DNA of 56,013 bases from DASTYK01 sp964384585 (GCA_964384585.1 CAYLME010000005.1:1-56013); one strand, 5' to 3'; shown: positions 17,182 to 26,361, counted from the first letter of the stretch. Notes: generated from the sequence alone by a model not told the origin. Translations and numbers: made by a program.

Positions 17182-17200
17182 CAGAGGAACATTTCCTCTG
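17182..17200. promoter_or_regulatory. Perfect dyad next to the ribosome binding site of the 17.2-kb barrel gene
   Basis: An 8-bp inverted repeat (CAGAGGAA, three-base loop, TTCCTCTG) ends 1 bp before the AAGGAG ribosome binding site of the gene at 17213. A possible -10 (TAGTAC) lies just upstream, so it could be a repressor operator over the transcription start or an RNA hairpin that controls translation. Confidence 0.4.
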
Positions 17201-17212
17201 AAGGAGCACCCG

Positions 17213-17926
17213 ATGTACCGCCCCAGTACTCTCCTGCTGCTCGTGGCGCTCGTGGCGCCGGCGGCAGTTACGGCCCAGCAGGCCCCGGTCGCGTCCAACT
17301 TCGGCGGCGGCGGCAGTTTCATCTACGGCTCGCCGCAGGGCGAGTTCAGCAACTACGTGGACGATGCCTGGGGGCTCGGCGGGTTCCTCGCCTGGACCCC
17401 GCAGTCCGCCCCGGTGTTTGCGCTGCGCCTCGATGCCGGCTTCATGAACTACGGGCACGAGACGTATCGCGTCCCGCTGAGCAGCACGATCGGCGGGCGC
17501 ATCATGGTCGATGTCACCACGGACAACAACATCGTGTACCTGGGTCTCGGTCCGCAGATCATGCTGCCCTACGGTCCGATCCGGCCGTACGCAAACGCTG
17601 CGGCGGGCCTGTCGTACTTCGCCACGACATCGCAGGTCCGCGGTGATGACAGCACGCAGAATTTCGCGAGCGACACGAACTTCGATGACACCGTCTTCCA
17701 GTGGAGCGTAGGCGGCGGTGTCATGATCCCGGTGAGTCGCGGCCGAACACCGATTTCGATCGACCTCGGCACGCGCTATCACGGCAACGGCGAAGTGACG
17801 TACGTGACGGAGGGCGGCATCGAGGACAACCCGGACGGCAGCATCACGATCCACGCGATCGAGAGCCAGGCGCGCGTGCTCAGCGTGCACCTGGGTATCG
17901 CAGTCGGGTTCGGCGGGCGCCGCTGA
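17213..17926 (+). CDS. Outer-membrane beta-barrel protein of unknown function
   Basis: A 237-residue secreted protein with a signal peptide (STLLLLVALVAPAAVTAQQ) and repeated amphipathic strands with Gly/aromatic turns (GGGGSFIYGSPQGEFSNY, ALRLDAGFMNYGHE, YLGLGPQIMLPYGPIRPY, AAAGLSYFA). It resembles general porin-like outer-membrane domains. AAGGAG lies 7 nt upstream of the ATG. The gap to the SDR gene is 71 bp and holds the dyad described separately, which suggests that it has its own control. Confidence 0.78.
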   Translation: MYRPSTLLLLVALVAPAAVTAQQAPVASNFGGGGSFIYGSPQGEFSNYVDDAWGLGGFLAWTPQSAPVFALRLDAGFMNYGHETYRVPLSSTIGGRIMVDVTTDNNIVYLGLGPQIMLPYGPIRPYANAAAGLSYFATTSQVRGDDSTQNFASDTNFDDTVFQWSVGGGVMIPVSRGRTPISIDLGTRYHGNGEVTYVTEGGIEDNPDGSITIHAIESQARVLSVHLGIAVGFGGRR

Positions 17927-17954
17927 ACTTCGCCGCTGACGTGTGAAAGACCGC

Positions 17955-17981
17955 GCGGGTCGTTGTGCTGCCACGACCCGC
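17955..17981 (+). terminator. Hairpin downstream of the 17.2-kb barrel gene
   Basis: A perfect 9-bp stem (GCGGGTCGT and ACGACCCGC) with a 9-nt loop starts 28 bp after the stop codon. The downstream tract is pyrimidine-rich rather than a pure T run, so termination efficiency is uncertain. Confidence 0.5.
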
Positions 17982-18014
17982 TCCCGCCTGATTTCCCCGC
18001 CGCATCCATCCTGC

Positions 18015-18020
18015 TACTAT
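18015..18020 (+). promoter_or_regulatory. Possible -10 element of the acetate kinase gene
   Basis: TACTAT lies 32 bp before the chosen ATG, with a poor -35 match (TTTCCC) 17 bp upstream. The position is right for a short leader, but support is limited to the -10. Confidence 0.3.
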
Positions 18021-18052
18021 GCGCGCACCCGTAAACCCGAGTGCGTGACGTC

Positions 18053-19291
18053 ATGAACATACTCGTCCTGAATGCCGGCTCCTCCACCCTGAAATTCCAG
18101 CTGGTGCGTACCGACCAGGAACGCATCGGGAACGACACGGACGAGCGGCTCGCGCGCGGGATCGTGGACCGCATCGGTGGTGAGGCGCTGCTGCGTTTCA
18201 GCTCGGGGGACAGGACGCTCAAGACGGCGCGGCCGATCCGCGACCATCGCGCGGCCGTGGACGCGGTGCTCCGCTGGCTGGCGAGCGAGGAATCAGGAAC
18301 GGACCTCACCGCGATGCGCGACATCGATGCGGTTGGACACCGCGTGGTGCACGGCGGCGAGCAGTTCAGCAACTCGGTGAAGATCGATCCAGTGGTGCTG
18401 CGTGAGATCGAGGAGATGATCGAGCTGGCGCCGCTGCACAACCCGCACAATCTCAAGGGCATTGCCGCTGTGCGCGAAACGCTGGGTGACGTTCCCCAGG
18501 TTGCCGTGTTCGACACCGCCTTTCATCAGACGCTGCCTGCGCACGCTTACCTGTATGCGATTCCCTATTCGCTGTATCGCCGCTACCGCGTGCGCCGCTA
18601 CGGCTTTCACGGCACGTCGCACCGCTACGTGGCGTACCGCTACCGGCGGCTGACCGGCAGGCGGCGCGAGGAAACCAACCTGATCACAATCCATCTCGGC
18701 AATGGCTGTTCCGCGTGCGCGATCCGTGCTGGCGACTCCGTCGATACTTCGATGGGCTTCACGCCGCTCGAAGGTCTCGTCATGGGTACGCGCAGCGGCG
18801 ATCTCGATCCGGCGATTCTCGACTTCATTGCGGCGAAGGAAGGCCAGACACTGAACGAGATCGAGGGCCTGCTGAACAAGCAGTCGGGGCTGCTCGGGAT
18901 CTCCGGGCTGACGCATGACATGCGCGAGCTGCTCGCCGAGGAAAGCGAGAACGACGACCGGCGCGCACGTCTCGCGATCGAGATCTTCGCCTATCGCGTC
19001 CGCAAGTACATCGGTTCATACCTCGCCGCGATGGGCGGCGCAGAAGCCATCGTCTTCACGGGCGGCATCGGCGAGAACGGCGCGATCGTGCGCGAGCGCA
19101 TCTGCCAGGGTCTGCAGTGGCTCGGCCTGGAGCTCGATCCCGAACTCAACGCGACGGCCGTCAACGGCAATGAAGGGCCGATCCACCGCGAGGGCTCCCG
19201 CCTGGGCGCCTGGGTCCTCCCCACGGACGAGGAACTGCTGATCGCGCGTGACACGTTCCGGCTGGTGACCGGCATGGAGGCGCGGTACTGA
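18053..19291 (+). CDS. ackA: Acetate kinase
   Basis: Converts acetyl phosphate and ADP to acetate and ATP, or the reverse, in the cytoplasm. The 412-residue protein has the acetokinase-family motifs NAGSSTLKF at the N-terminus, GHRVVHGGEQF, the catalytic segment FDTAFHQTLP, YGFHGTSHRYV, the phosphate-binding HLGNGCS, GLVMGTRSGDLDP and C-terminal FTGGIGENG. The ATG at 18053 puts the first motif at residue 6, as in other AckA proteins; a GTG at 18041 is also in frame. Phosphotransacetylase is not adjacent. The next gene encodes a YfcC-type carrier, which may move a related organic acid. Confidence 0.95.
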   Translation: MNILVLNAGSSTLKFQLVRTDQERIGNDTDERLARGIVDRIGGEALLRFSSGDRTLKTARPIRDHRAAVDAVLRWLASEESGTDLTAMRDIDAVGHRVVHGGEQFSNSVKIDPVVLREIEEMIELAPLHNPHNLKGIAAVRETLGDVPQVAVFDTAFHQTLPAHAYLYAIPYSLYRRYRVRRYGFHGTSHRYVAYRYRRLTGRRREETNLITIHLGNGCSACAIRAGDSVDTSMGFTPLEGLVMGTRSGDLDPAILDFIAAKEGQTLNEIEGLLNKQSGLLGISGLTHDMRELLAEESENDDRRARLAIEIFAYRVRKYIGSYLAAMGGAEAIVFTGGIGENGAIVRERICQGLQWLGLELDPELNATAVNGNEGPIHREGSRLGAWVLPTDEELLIARDTFRLVTGMEARY

Positions 19292-19380
19292 GGTCACGTC
19301 GGCCGCGCGGGTCCTGACGGCCCCCTTGCCCACCGCCGGCCTTGTGCGGGCTGTGTGTTCGTACCACACTGCCCGCTTCC

Positions 19381-20730
19381 ATGGACACTGAAGATCGCTT
19401 TCCGCATCCGCTCGCACTGCTGACAGCCGGCATCCTGCTGGCGGCCGTGCTGACGTGGATACTGCCCGCCGGCTCCTACGACCGGGCCGACGACCCGGCC
19501 ACCGGCCGCACGGTCGTCGTCGCCGGCACCTACGAGGAGGTCGAGCCTGCGCCGGTGGGCCCGTTCGCGGCGCTCGTCGCGATTCCACGGGGACTGATCG
19601 ACGCGTCCGACGTCGTCGTGCTCGTGTTCCTGGTCGGTGGCGCGTTCGTCGTGATCGACCAGACGGGGGCGTTGCGACGCGGCATCGACCGCCTAGCGCG
19701 CAAGCTCCAGCACCATGGCACCTGGGTGATCCCGATCTCGTGCATCGTGTTCGCGACGGCGGGCGCACTGCAGAACATGCAGGAGGAGATCATTGCACTG
19801 ATCCCGGTGCTGCTCATCCTGACACGACGATTCGGGTTCGATGCGGTGACCGCAGTCGCGATGAGCATCGGCGCGGCGTCGCTCGGCTCATCGTTCAGTC
19901 CGGTCAATCCGTTCCAGGTCGTGATCGCGCAGCGTCTTGCGGACGTGCCGCTCTTCTCGGGCGCCGCATTCCGCATCGTCGCCCTCGTGCCCGCGCTCGG
20001 CCTGTGGATCTTCGCAACGATCCGGCACGCGCACCGCAATGCGATTGCACCGGACGCAGCGACGATCGCGGATACGGAGACACCACTCGACGGACGGTCC
20101 GCGCTGATTCTCGCGCTGACGGTTGCGACGTTCGCGATCTTCATCACCGGCATGATGCGCTGGGGCTGGGGCTTCAACGAGATGTCGGCGGTGTTCTTCG
20201 TGCTCGGCGTCGTCGCAGGGCTGATCGGCCGACTCGGGATCAATGGCACCGCTGCGGCGTACGTGCAGGGGTTCCGTGAGATGGCGTTTGCCGGTCTGCT
20301 GATCGGCTTTGCACGTGCCATCTACGTCGTGCTCGATTCGGGCAGGGTCGTCGATACGATCGTGAACGGGCTCGCGCAGCCGCTCGTCGGGCTGCCGTCC
20401 GGCCTGTCCGCGATCGGAATGGTCGTAATGCACGCGCTGTTGCACGTGCCGGTGCCGAGCGTGAGCGGACAGGCGGTCCTGACCATGCCGATCCTGGTGC
20501 CGCTATCGGACCTGCTCGGCCTGTCACGACAGGTCACGATCCTGGCGTACCAGTACGGTGCGGGACTCACGGAACTGATCACACCGACCAACGGTGCACT
20601 GATGGCGGTCATCGCGGCAGCAGGCGTTCGTTACGATCGCTGGCTCCGGTTCGCGCTGCCGCTCTTCTTCGGACTCGTTGCGATCGGCATCATCGCTATC
20701 CTGGTCGCGATCGCGGTCGGACTGCAATAG
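19381..20730 (+). CDS. YfcC/DcuC-type carboxylate or amino-acid carrier
   Basis: Inner-membrane carrier of the C4-dicarboxylate anaerobic carrier-like (YfcC) family, with about 12 hydrophobic helices over 449 residues. Family-like features are the N-terminal TWILPAGSYDR, GGAFVVIDQTGAL, the re-entrant ATAGALQNMQEEIIALIPV, SLGSSFSPVNPFQVVIAQ, and near the C-terminus AYQYGAGLTELITPTNGALMA. The ATG at 19381 places the first helix correctly. It follows ackA by 89 bp on the same strand. Substrate is not determined by sequence; relatives include putative arginine/ornithine or dicarboxylate carriers. Confidence 0.85.
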   Translation: MDTEDRFPHPLALLTAGILLAAVLTWILPAGSYDRADDPATGRTVVVAGTYEEVEPAPVGPFAALVAIPRGLIDASDVVVLVFLVGGAFVVIDQTGALRRGIDRLARKLQHHGTWVIPISCIVFATAGALQNMQEEIIALIPVLLILTRRFGFDAVTAVAMSIGAASLGSSFSPVNPFQVVIAQRLADVPLFSGAAFRIVALVPALGLWIFATIRHAHRNAIAPDAATIADTETPLDGRSALILALTVATFAIFITGMMRWGWGFNEMSAVFFVLGVVAGLIGRLGINGTAAAYVQGFREMAFAGLLIGFARAIYVVLDSGRVVDTIVNGLAQPLVGLPSGLSAIGMVVMHALLHVPVPSVSGQAVLTMPILVPLSDLLGLSRQVTILAYQYGAGLTELITPTNGALMAVIAAAGVRYDRWLRFALPLFFGLVAIGIIAILVAIAVGLQ

Positions 20731-20742
20731 TCTTCACGGATC

Positions 20743-21603
20743 ATGCAGAAACGATTCTACACCCTCGTCGCCATGCTGCTGCTGCCCGCCGCACTCGCGG
20801 CGCAACAGCCGGACACCGTGCCGGCACCGCCCGTGCCGGACTCGCTGGCCGCGCCCGATACGCTGGCGGTTCCACTCGTCGACAGCATCCAGCCGGTCAG
20901 GCAACAGGCGCCGCCTCCGCCGCCGCCCGCGCCGGACCGATGGAAGTCGCAGCTCGAATTCGGTTTCAACGGTTCGCGCGGGAATACGGACCTGATCACG
21001 CTCTCGACAGGCTTCTCGATCGAGCGCCGCGAGAAGGAGAGTTTCGAGCTGGAATGGTCGACGTCGTATCGCTACGGCGAGAGCGAGAACCAGGTGGTCG
21101 CGCGTCACCTCCAGAGCTCGATCAGCTTCGACCTCTTTCCGACCGGCAACTGGTCGCCGTTCCTCTACGTCGCTGCCGAACGGGACCCGTTCAAGCGCAT
21201 CGACCTCCGAACGGACGGCGGTGCAGGCGCGAAGTACACGCTCGCGCGTGGCGAAGCGACGAGTGCGTCCCTCAGCCTCGCGCTGCTGCACACGTACGAG
21301 AATTTCACGGCGACCGGCACAGATCCGGAGCCCGATGTACGCAACCATGCACGCTGGTCATTGCGCGCGCGCGCATCGCGTCGCATGAACGAAGGCTGGC
21401 AGGTCGAGAACACGACGTTTTACAAGCCCGTGCACAATGCGCTGGGCGATTACGACATCGATTCGACGACGAAGCTGAGTGCGATCCTGAACACCCGGCT
21501 CGCGCTCACATTCAGCTACAAGTACCGCCTCGACTCGACGCCCGCCGAAGGCGTCACCGGCGAGGACCAGTTCCTGACGGCAGGCCTGACGATCAACCTG
21601 TAG
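20743..21603 (+). CDS. DUF481-type outer-membrane protein
   Basis: A 286-residue secreted protein with a signal peptide (YTLVAMLLLPAALAAQQ), a Pro-rich segment at about residues 25-65 and a C-terminal barrel of the DUF481/YdiY type, recognisable by LEFGFNGSRGNTD, TSYRYGESENQVV, PFLYVAAERDPFKRIDLR and LLHTYENF. It starts 12 bp after the carrier stop, so it may be part of the same transcript. Function of the family is not established. Confidence 0.82.
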   Translation: MQKRFYTLVAMLLLPAALAAQQPDTVPAPPVPDSLAAPDTLAVPLVDSIQPVRQQAPPPPPPAPDRWKSQLEFGFNGSRGNTDLITLSTGFSIERREKESFELEWSTSYRYGESENQVVARHLQSSISFDLFPTGNWSPFLYVAAERDPFKRIDLRTDGGAGAKYTLARGEATSASLSLALLHTYENFTATGTDPEPDVRNHARWSLRARASRRMNEGWQVENTTFYKPVHNALGDYDIDSTTKLSAILNTRLALTFSYKYRLDSTPAEGVTGEDQFLTAGLTINL

Positions 21604-21616
21604 ACGTGGAGAACCG

Positions 21617-22081
21617 ATGAGCAACCGCAGCGCACGCTTCGAGACATCGCTCGGCGATTTTACGGTCGAGCTGTTCGATGACAAGGCGCCGGCCACCGCG
21701 AAGAATTTTGCCGACCTCGCGCAGAAGGGGTTCTACGACGGTCTGATCTTCCACCGTGTGATCGACGGCTTCATGATCCAGGGCGGCTGCCCCGAAGGGA
21801 CGGGCACGGGCGGCCCCGGCTACAAGATCAAGGACGAGTTCCATCGCGACCTGCGCCACGAGGGCAAGGGCATCCTGTCGATGGCGAACGCGGGCCCGAA
21901 CTCCGGGGGCTCGCAGTTCTTCATCACGCTCGCCGCAACGCCATGGCTCGACAACAAGCACGCGATCTTCGGCCGTGTGACGGATGGCCTGGACGTGGTC
22001 GAGAAGATCGGGAAGGTGCAGACCGGCCGGAACGACCGACCGCTCGAGGAAGTGACGATGAAGAAGGTGACGGTGGAGTAG
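21617..22081 (+). CDS. Cyclophilin-type peptidyl-prolyl cis-trans isomerase
   Basis: Catalyses proline cis-trans isomerisation during protein folding. The 154-residue protein is a minimal cyclophilin without a signal peptide, so it is cytoplasmic (PpiB-type). It has FHRVIDGFMIQGGCPEGTGTG with the catalytic Arg, SMANAGPNSGGSQFFIT and the loop KHAIFGRV; the usual Trp is present in ATPWLDNKH. It starts 13 bp after the DUF481 gene and ends before a bidirectional terminator shared with the convergent HD-domain gene. Confidence 0.93.
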   Translation: MSNRSARFETSLGDFTVELFDDKAPATAKNFADLAQKGFYDGLIFHRVIDGFMIQGGCPEGTGTGGPGYKIKDEFHRDLRHEGKGILSMANAGPNSGGSQFFITLAATPWLDNKHAIFGRVTDGLDVVEKIGKVQTGRNDRPLEEVTMKKVTVE

Positions 22082-22130
22082 CGGCAGATCGCGACGTCGA
22101 GCACTTCGTTCGACAACCCACTCGAACTTG

Positions 22131-22160
22131 CGAGCCGCTGCTCACCCGAGCAGCGGCTCG
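22131..22160. terminator. Bidirectional hairpin between cyclophilin and HD-domain genes
   Basis: A perfect 13-bp stem (CGAGCCGCTGCTC and GAGCAGCGGCTCG) with a 4-nt loop lies 49 bp after the cyclophilin stop and overlaps the last six codons of the convergent HD gene. T-tracts are weak on both sides. Confidence 0.65.
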
Positions 22161-23464
22161 TCGCTTTCCAGGCGCTCAATCATTTCTTCGTTGGACCGCT
22201 GCGCGAGGCGCGCGAGCGCAGCCGGTTCGACGTTGCGCCTGCCCTCGAGCGTGAACAGCCGCAGCACGCGCGCGCTGCGATACAGCTCGTCCGCCACTTC
22301 GGGCAGTCCGATCAGTCCCGCGCGCCCTTCGGGGCCCAGCCGGATCACTTCTCCCGTGCGACGCTGCACGAGCAGGTCGAGCCCGAACATCTTCGACTTC
22401 TCGGGATAGTCGAGGAATGCGTCGCCGGGCGCGAGCGCGAGCTCCTGCGCGATGCGCTCCTCGACCTCGCGCTTGAGCGGCGAGTCCGTCTCGATCCAGT
22501 CGCCGATCGCGTCCTCGTCCAGCTCCGCAGCAACGATCTCGGTCACGCGTTTCGGCAGGCGACGCGTTCTCAAGCCAGTGACACGCGCGGCGACCGCCTG
22601 CGCCTGCGGATCACCGCGTTCGGCGCGCGCCGCGATCAGGTAGAGCACACCCTCGTCGGTCTGACCGACCAGCTCATCCGGCGCGAGCAGTCCGGCATCG
22701 AGCGCGTCGTTCACGATGCGCTTGTACATCACCGTTGCTGCACGGACCGCGTGATGCCAGTACACGTTGCGGAACATCTGGTACTTCGCGAACAGCAGTG
22801 ATTCGAGTGCGGCGATTCCCTTTTCGTGCACACCGACCTCGAACTGGCCGGTCGTCGCGTCGTGCAGCAGAACCAGTCCGTGCAGCAGCCGATCGACGTC
22901 TACGCGGCCGTACGGCACACCCGCAAACGTCGCGTCGCGCATCAGGTACTCGATCTTGTCGAGGTCGAGGCTGCCGCTCACGAGTCCCTGGAGCGGGTTC
23001 ACCGAGCTGCCGCGGATCAGCGCTTCGACGCCCGCGCGCGCGTCCGGTGCAACCTGCGCGAGCGTGGCCGCGACGGTCTCATCGGCCAGGAAGCGCCCGA
23101 CCAGCGCCTCGTGATGACCGGGTATCCTGTCCGCTTCCAGCTCTTCGAGCGCATGCGAGAAGGGATAGTGTCCGATATCGTGGAGCAGCGCCGCGAACGG
23201 GATGAGGGCGACGTCGGTCTCGTCGACGCCGTCCAGTGCATCACGTGTGCGCAGCGCCGCGAGCGCGCGGTGCGCGAGATGGTAGACGCCGAGCGCGTGG
23301 TCGAAGCGTGTGTGCGTCGCACCCGGATACACCAGATAGGCCAGGCCGAGCTGGCGGATGTGGCGCAGCCGCTGGAACACGGGGGCATCGACGATCTGCA
23401 TTGCGAGTGGATCGACGCGGATCGTGTCCCAGAGCGGATCGCGGATCGTGACCGATGTAGTCAT
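22142..23464 (-). CDS. HD-domain phosphohydrolase (SAMHD1/YwfO-like)
   Basis: Metal-dependent phosphohydrolase related to deoxynucleotide triphosphohydrolases and the SAMHD1 family. In 440 residues the N-terminal HD domain carries His in HTRFDHALGVYHLA, the HD pair in LLHDIGHYPFSH, and a downstream Asp in LDLDKIEYLMRD. A C-terminal region (HEKGIAALESLLFAKYQMFRNVYWHH) matches the YwfO-like subgroup. Substrate is presumed to be dNTPs, but this is inference. It is divergent from the M23 peptidase gene. Confidence 0.88.
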   Translation of the reverse strand: MTTSVTIRDPLWDTIRVDPLAMQIVDAPVFQRLRHIRQLGLAYLVYPGATHTRFDHALGVYHLAHRALAALRTRDALDGVDETDVALIPFAALLHDIGHYPFSHALEELEADRIPGHHEALVGRFLADETVAATLAQVAPDARAGVEALIRGSSVNPLQGLVSGSLDLDKIEYLMRDATFAGVPYGRVDVDRLLHGLVLLHDATTGQFEVGVHEKGIAALESLLFAKYQMFRNVYWHHAVRAATVMYKRIVNDALDAGLLAPDELVGQTDEGVLYLIAARAERGDPQAQAVAARVTGLRTRRLPKRVTEIVAAELDEDAIGDWIETDSPLKREVEERIAQELALAPGDAFLDYPEKSKMFGLDLLVQRRTGEVIRLGPEGRAGLIGLPEVADELYRSARVLRLFTLEGRRNVEPAALARLAQRSNEEMIERLESDEPLLG

Positions 23465-23517
23465 GGCTTGAAAGCTTAGACGGGACGCGGGCTCTGCGAT
23501 ACCCCGATACGCCAGGG

Positions 23518-23547
23518 TTGTACGCGCGGATGCATCGGCATTACATT
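23518..23547 (+). promoter_or_regulatory. Predicted promoter of the M23 peptidase gene
   Basis: TTGTAC (23518-23523) and TACATT (23542-23547) are 18 bp apart, followed by a C-rich tract. Initiation near 23554 would leave an 83-nt leader before the GTG at 23637. Confidence 0.45.
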
Positions 23548-23636
23548 GCCCGCGTTCGACGACTCTGCGGCGTCCCTCCTCCCCGGATGGCTGCGTGTCG
23601 AACGCCCCGTGTCATACCGGTTTCCAGGAGGAAGCG

Positions 23637-24635
23637 GTGCAGCATCGCCGCTCGCTTGCCCTCACGTGGCTGCCCCATGTGCTGATTCTGTTGTCGGCTG
23701 CCTGTGCACCCGCGTTCGAGAGCGGCCAGCCCGCCACGTCCTCGCCTGCGCGCGATGCCTACATCCGCGAGCGAGCGCGTGCGTCAGACCCGTCGATTGC
23801 ACGCTGGAGCGAGGCGGGTGATCGCGCACTGACCACACCGATGTCCGTGCAGCTTCCCTACAGCACGTACTACCAGCTCGACGAGACGACCACCACGGTC
23901 GGCGCATACGCGTTCGACCTGCAGCCCGGCGGCCGCCTCCAGGCCCGGTTCACTGGCCTCGAGCATCCGGCCGCAGCATTCGTCGAGCTGTTTCTGCAGC
24001 AGGGCTCGCAGGTGCGCCTCATCGATGCGGGCAGACACAGCGCTCAGACCGTCTCGCGCTACGGCGGCCGCTACGTGGTGCGCGTGCAGCCGGAGCTCGG
24101 CCTGGTCGGCACGTTCCAGTTGCGGATCGAGGGCGACGGCGCGTTTGCAGCGCCCGTTGCAGCCGACGCCGCGTCGTACCGCACGCTGCCGGCATCGCGC
24201 TACATCTTCCCTGTCGAAGGCCGTGACTCGCGCGCGATTCGCAGCGAATGGGGCGACCCGCGCGGTGGCGGCCGGCGCCACGAGGGCGTGGACATCTTCG
24301 CGCCGCGCGGAACGCCCGTACTGGCCGCGACCGACGGCGTCATCGTGTCGGTCCGCAATACGCCGATCGGCGGCAAGGTCGTCTGGATGCGACCGGACGG
24401 CGAGGACCTCGAGCTGTATTACGCGCACCTGGACCGCCAGGACGTACTTCCGGGACAGCGGGTGAGCGCAGGCGATCGCATCGGCCTGGTCGGGAACACC
24501 GGGAACGCGCGGGGGACGTCGCCGCATCTGCATTTTGGCGTATACCGGAACGGCGGGCGGGTCGCGATCAATCCGGACACGTGGCTGGCGCGGACGTCGC
24601 CGGTGCTGGTCAGTGATGCGGGGCAGGGTAACTGA
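23637..24635 (+). CDS. M23-family metallopeptidase, predicted lipoprotein
   Basis: Peptidoglycan-acting LytM-type endopeptidase or its scaffold. AGGAGG lies 5 nt before the GTG at 23637, and the resulting N-terminus is a lipoprotein signal with lipobox LSAAC (Cys near residue 23). Residues about 70-180 form a beta-rich domain of unknown type. The M23 domain has the zinc ligands His and Asp in RHEGVDIFAPRGTPV, the catalytic HxH in SPHLHFGVY and the conserved YYAHLD, so activity is expected. An in-frame ATG at 23595 would bury the signal peptide. Total 332 residues. It ends 20 bp before the scaffold gap. Confidence 0.88.
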   Translation: MQHRRSLALTWLPHVLILLSAACAPAFESGQPATSSPARDAYIRERARASDPSIARWSEAGDRALTTPMSVQLPYSTYYQLDETTTTVGAYAFDLQPGGRLQARFTGLEHPAAAFVELFLQQGSQVRLIDAGRHSAQTVSRYGGRYVVRVQPELGLVGTFQLRIEGDGAFAAPVAADAASYRTLPASRYIFPVEGRDSRAIRSEWGDPRGGGRRHEGVDIFAPRGTPVLAATDGVIVSVRNTPIGGKVVWMRPDGEDLELYYAHLDRQDVLPGQRVSAGDRIGLVGNTGNARGTSPHLHFGVYRNGGRVAINPDTWLARTSPVLVSDAGQGN

Positions 24636-24655
24636 ACGGCTTTGGACTGCGGGTG

Positions 24656-24755
24656 NNNNNNNNNNNNNNNNNNNNNNNNNNNNNNNNNNNNNNNNNNNNN
24701 NNNNNNNNNNNNNNNNNNNNNNNNNNNNNNNNNNNNNNNNNNNNNNNNNNNNNNN
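24656..24755. other. Scaffold gap of 100 N
   Basis: A run of exactly 100 undetermined bases between two convergent genes; the round number suggests a gap of unknown true size. No flanking gene is broken: the M23 gene stops before it and pckA stops after it. Confidence 0.99.
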
Positions 24756-24768
24756 CCGGCTTCGTGGG

Positions 24769-26361
24769 TCAGGCGATGGGGCCGGCGTTTCGTACGTCTT
24801 CGCTGACGCCGTCCTCGTACTTCTTGAAATTCGTGCGGAACATGGCCGCGAGCTTCGCGGCCTGGGCATCGTAGGCGCCGGGGTCCTTCCACGTGGTGCG
24901 TGGCTGGAGGACCTGGTCGGGGACGCCGCGGATGTGCCTGGGCACGTGCAGGCCGAAGACGGGATCCATGTCGGTCTCGACGTCGTCGAGGAGGCCGCGC
25001 AGGGCGGCGTGCACCATGGCGCGCGTGTGGTGGAGCGACATGCGCGTGCCGCTGCCGTATGCGCCGCCGGTCCAGCCGGTGTTGACGAGCCAGCACTGCG
25101 CGTCATGCTTTGCGAGCTTCTCGCCCAGCATCCGCGCGTACGTGGAGGGCGGGAGCGGCAGGAACGGGGCGCCGAAGCATGTGCTGAACGCTGCCTTCGG
25201 CTCGGTGATGCCGCGCTCGGTGCCGGCGACCTTTGCCGTGTAGCCCGAAAGGAAGTGATACATCGCCTGCTCGTGCGTGAGCTTGGCGATCGGGGGCAGC
25301 ACGCCGAACGCGTCGGCGGTCAGGAAGATCACGTTCTTCGGGTGGCCGCCCACGCTCGGGCGTGCGGCGCCGGGGATGAACGAGATCGGGTAGGACGAGC
25401 GCGTGTTCTCCGTGTTGGAGTCGTCGTCGAAATCGGGGATGCGCGTGTCCTGGTCGATGACCACGTTCTCGAGGACGGCGCCGAAGCGCCGGCTGGCCGC
25501 ATAGATGAGCGGCTCGCCCTCGGCAGACAGGCGGATGACCTTGGCGTAGTTGCCGCCCTCGAAGTTGAAGACGCCGTTCTCGGACCAGCCGTGCTCGTCG
25601 TCGCCGATGAGCGAGCGCTCGGGATCGGCGGACAGCGTCGTCTTGCCGGTGCCGGACAGGCCGAAGAACAGCGCGACGTCATCGCTCGGACCGATGTTCG
25701 CCGAGCAGTGCATCGGCAGCACGCCCTGCAGCGGGAGCAGGTAGTTCAGGACGGAGAAGATCGACTTCTTCATCTCCCCGGCGTAGCGGGTGCCACCGAT
25801 CATGACGGTGCGGTCCTGGAAGCTCAGCACGATGAAGGTGCTCGAGCGGGTGCCGTGGCGATCGGGGTCGGCCTGGAACTCGGGGGCGTGCAGGATGGTG
25901 AAGCCGGCTTCGAAGGCGAGGCGCGCGTGGTCGTCAGGGATGATGAACATGTTGTTGACGAACGCGGTGTGCCACGCGCTGGGGCTGATCGAGCGTACGT
26001 TGAGCCGGAACTCGGGATCGGCGCCGGCCCACAGGTCACTGACGAACAGCTCCTGCGACGAAAGGTACTGCTCCACGTCGCGACGGAGCAGCTCATACTT
26101 CTCGCGCTCGATCGGCACGTTCACGCTGCCCCAGCCGATACGCTCCTCGCTTTCGGGCTCGCGGACGATGAACTTGTCGTCCGGTGAGCGGCCCGTATGC
26201 GGTGTCGTGATGCCTACGAAGGCGCCGTCGCTGGCGAGCTGCCCTTCGCCGCGTCGGACTGCCTGTTCGATGAGTGCAGCGGGCGCGAGGTTCCAGTAGA
26301 CCGGCTTCACGGGCTGGAGCCCGTGTGCCGACAGGTCGCGCGCTGCCAAGGATGTTGCCAC
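24769..26361 (-). CDS. pckA: Phosphoenolpyruvate carboxykinase (ATP)
   Basis: Cytoplasmic enzyme that decarboxylates oxaloacetate to PEP using ATP, the entry to gluconeogenesis. The 530-residue protein has TGRSPDDKFIVR near residue 60, the kinase-1a P-loop FGLSGTGKTTLS, the metal-binding DDEHGW, and downstream NVIFLTADAFGVLPPIAKL. Length is typical for ATP-type enzymes. The GTG at 26361 follows AGAGG at 5-nt spacing and gives the usual N-terminus (LSAHGLQPVKPVYWNL); an in-frame opening extends to 26517 but has no ribosome binding site. It is divergent from an outer-membrane protein gene. Confidence 0.96.
   Translation of the reverse strand: MATSLAARDLSAHGLQPVKPVYWNLAPAALIEQAVRRGEGQLASDGAFVGITTPHTGRSPDDKFIVREPESEERIGWGSVNVPIEREKYELLRRDVEQYLSSQELFVSDLWAGADPEFRLNVRSISPSAWHTAFVNNMFIIPDDHARLAFEAGFTILHAPEFQADPDRHGTRSSTFIVLSFQDRTVMIGGTRYAGEMKKSIFSVLNYLLPLQGVLPMHCSANIGPSDDVALFFGLSGTGKTTLSADPERSLIGDDEHGWSENGVFNFEGGNYAKVIRLSAEGEPLIYAASRRFGAVLENVVIDQDTRIPDFDDDSNTENTRSSYPISFIPGAARPSVGGHPKNVIFLTADAFGVLPPIAKLTHEQAMYHFLSGYTAKVAGTERGITEPKAAFSTCFGAPFLPLPPSTYARMLGEKLAKHDAQCWLVNTGWTGGAYGSGTRMSLHHTRAMVHAALRGLLDDVETDMDPVFGLHVPRHIRGVPDQVLQPRTTWKDPGAYDAQAAKLAAMFRTNFKKYEDGVSEDVRNAGPIA

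Noticed and set aside
24535..26187. A 550-codon plus-strand frame crossing the 100-N gap
   Set aside because: It is antisense to pckA and continues only because N bases were read as unknown residues.
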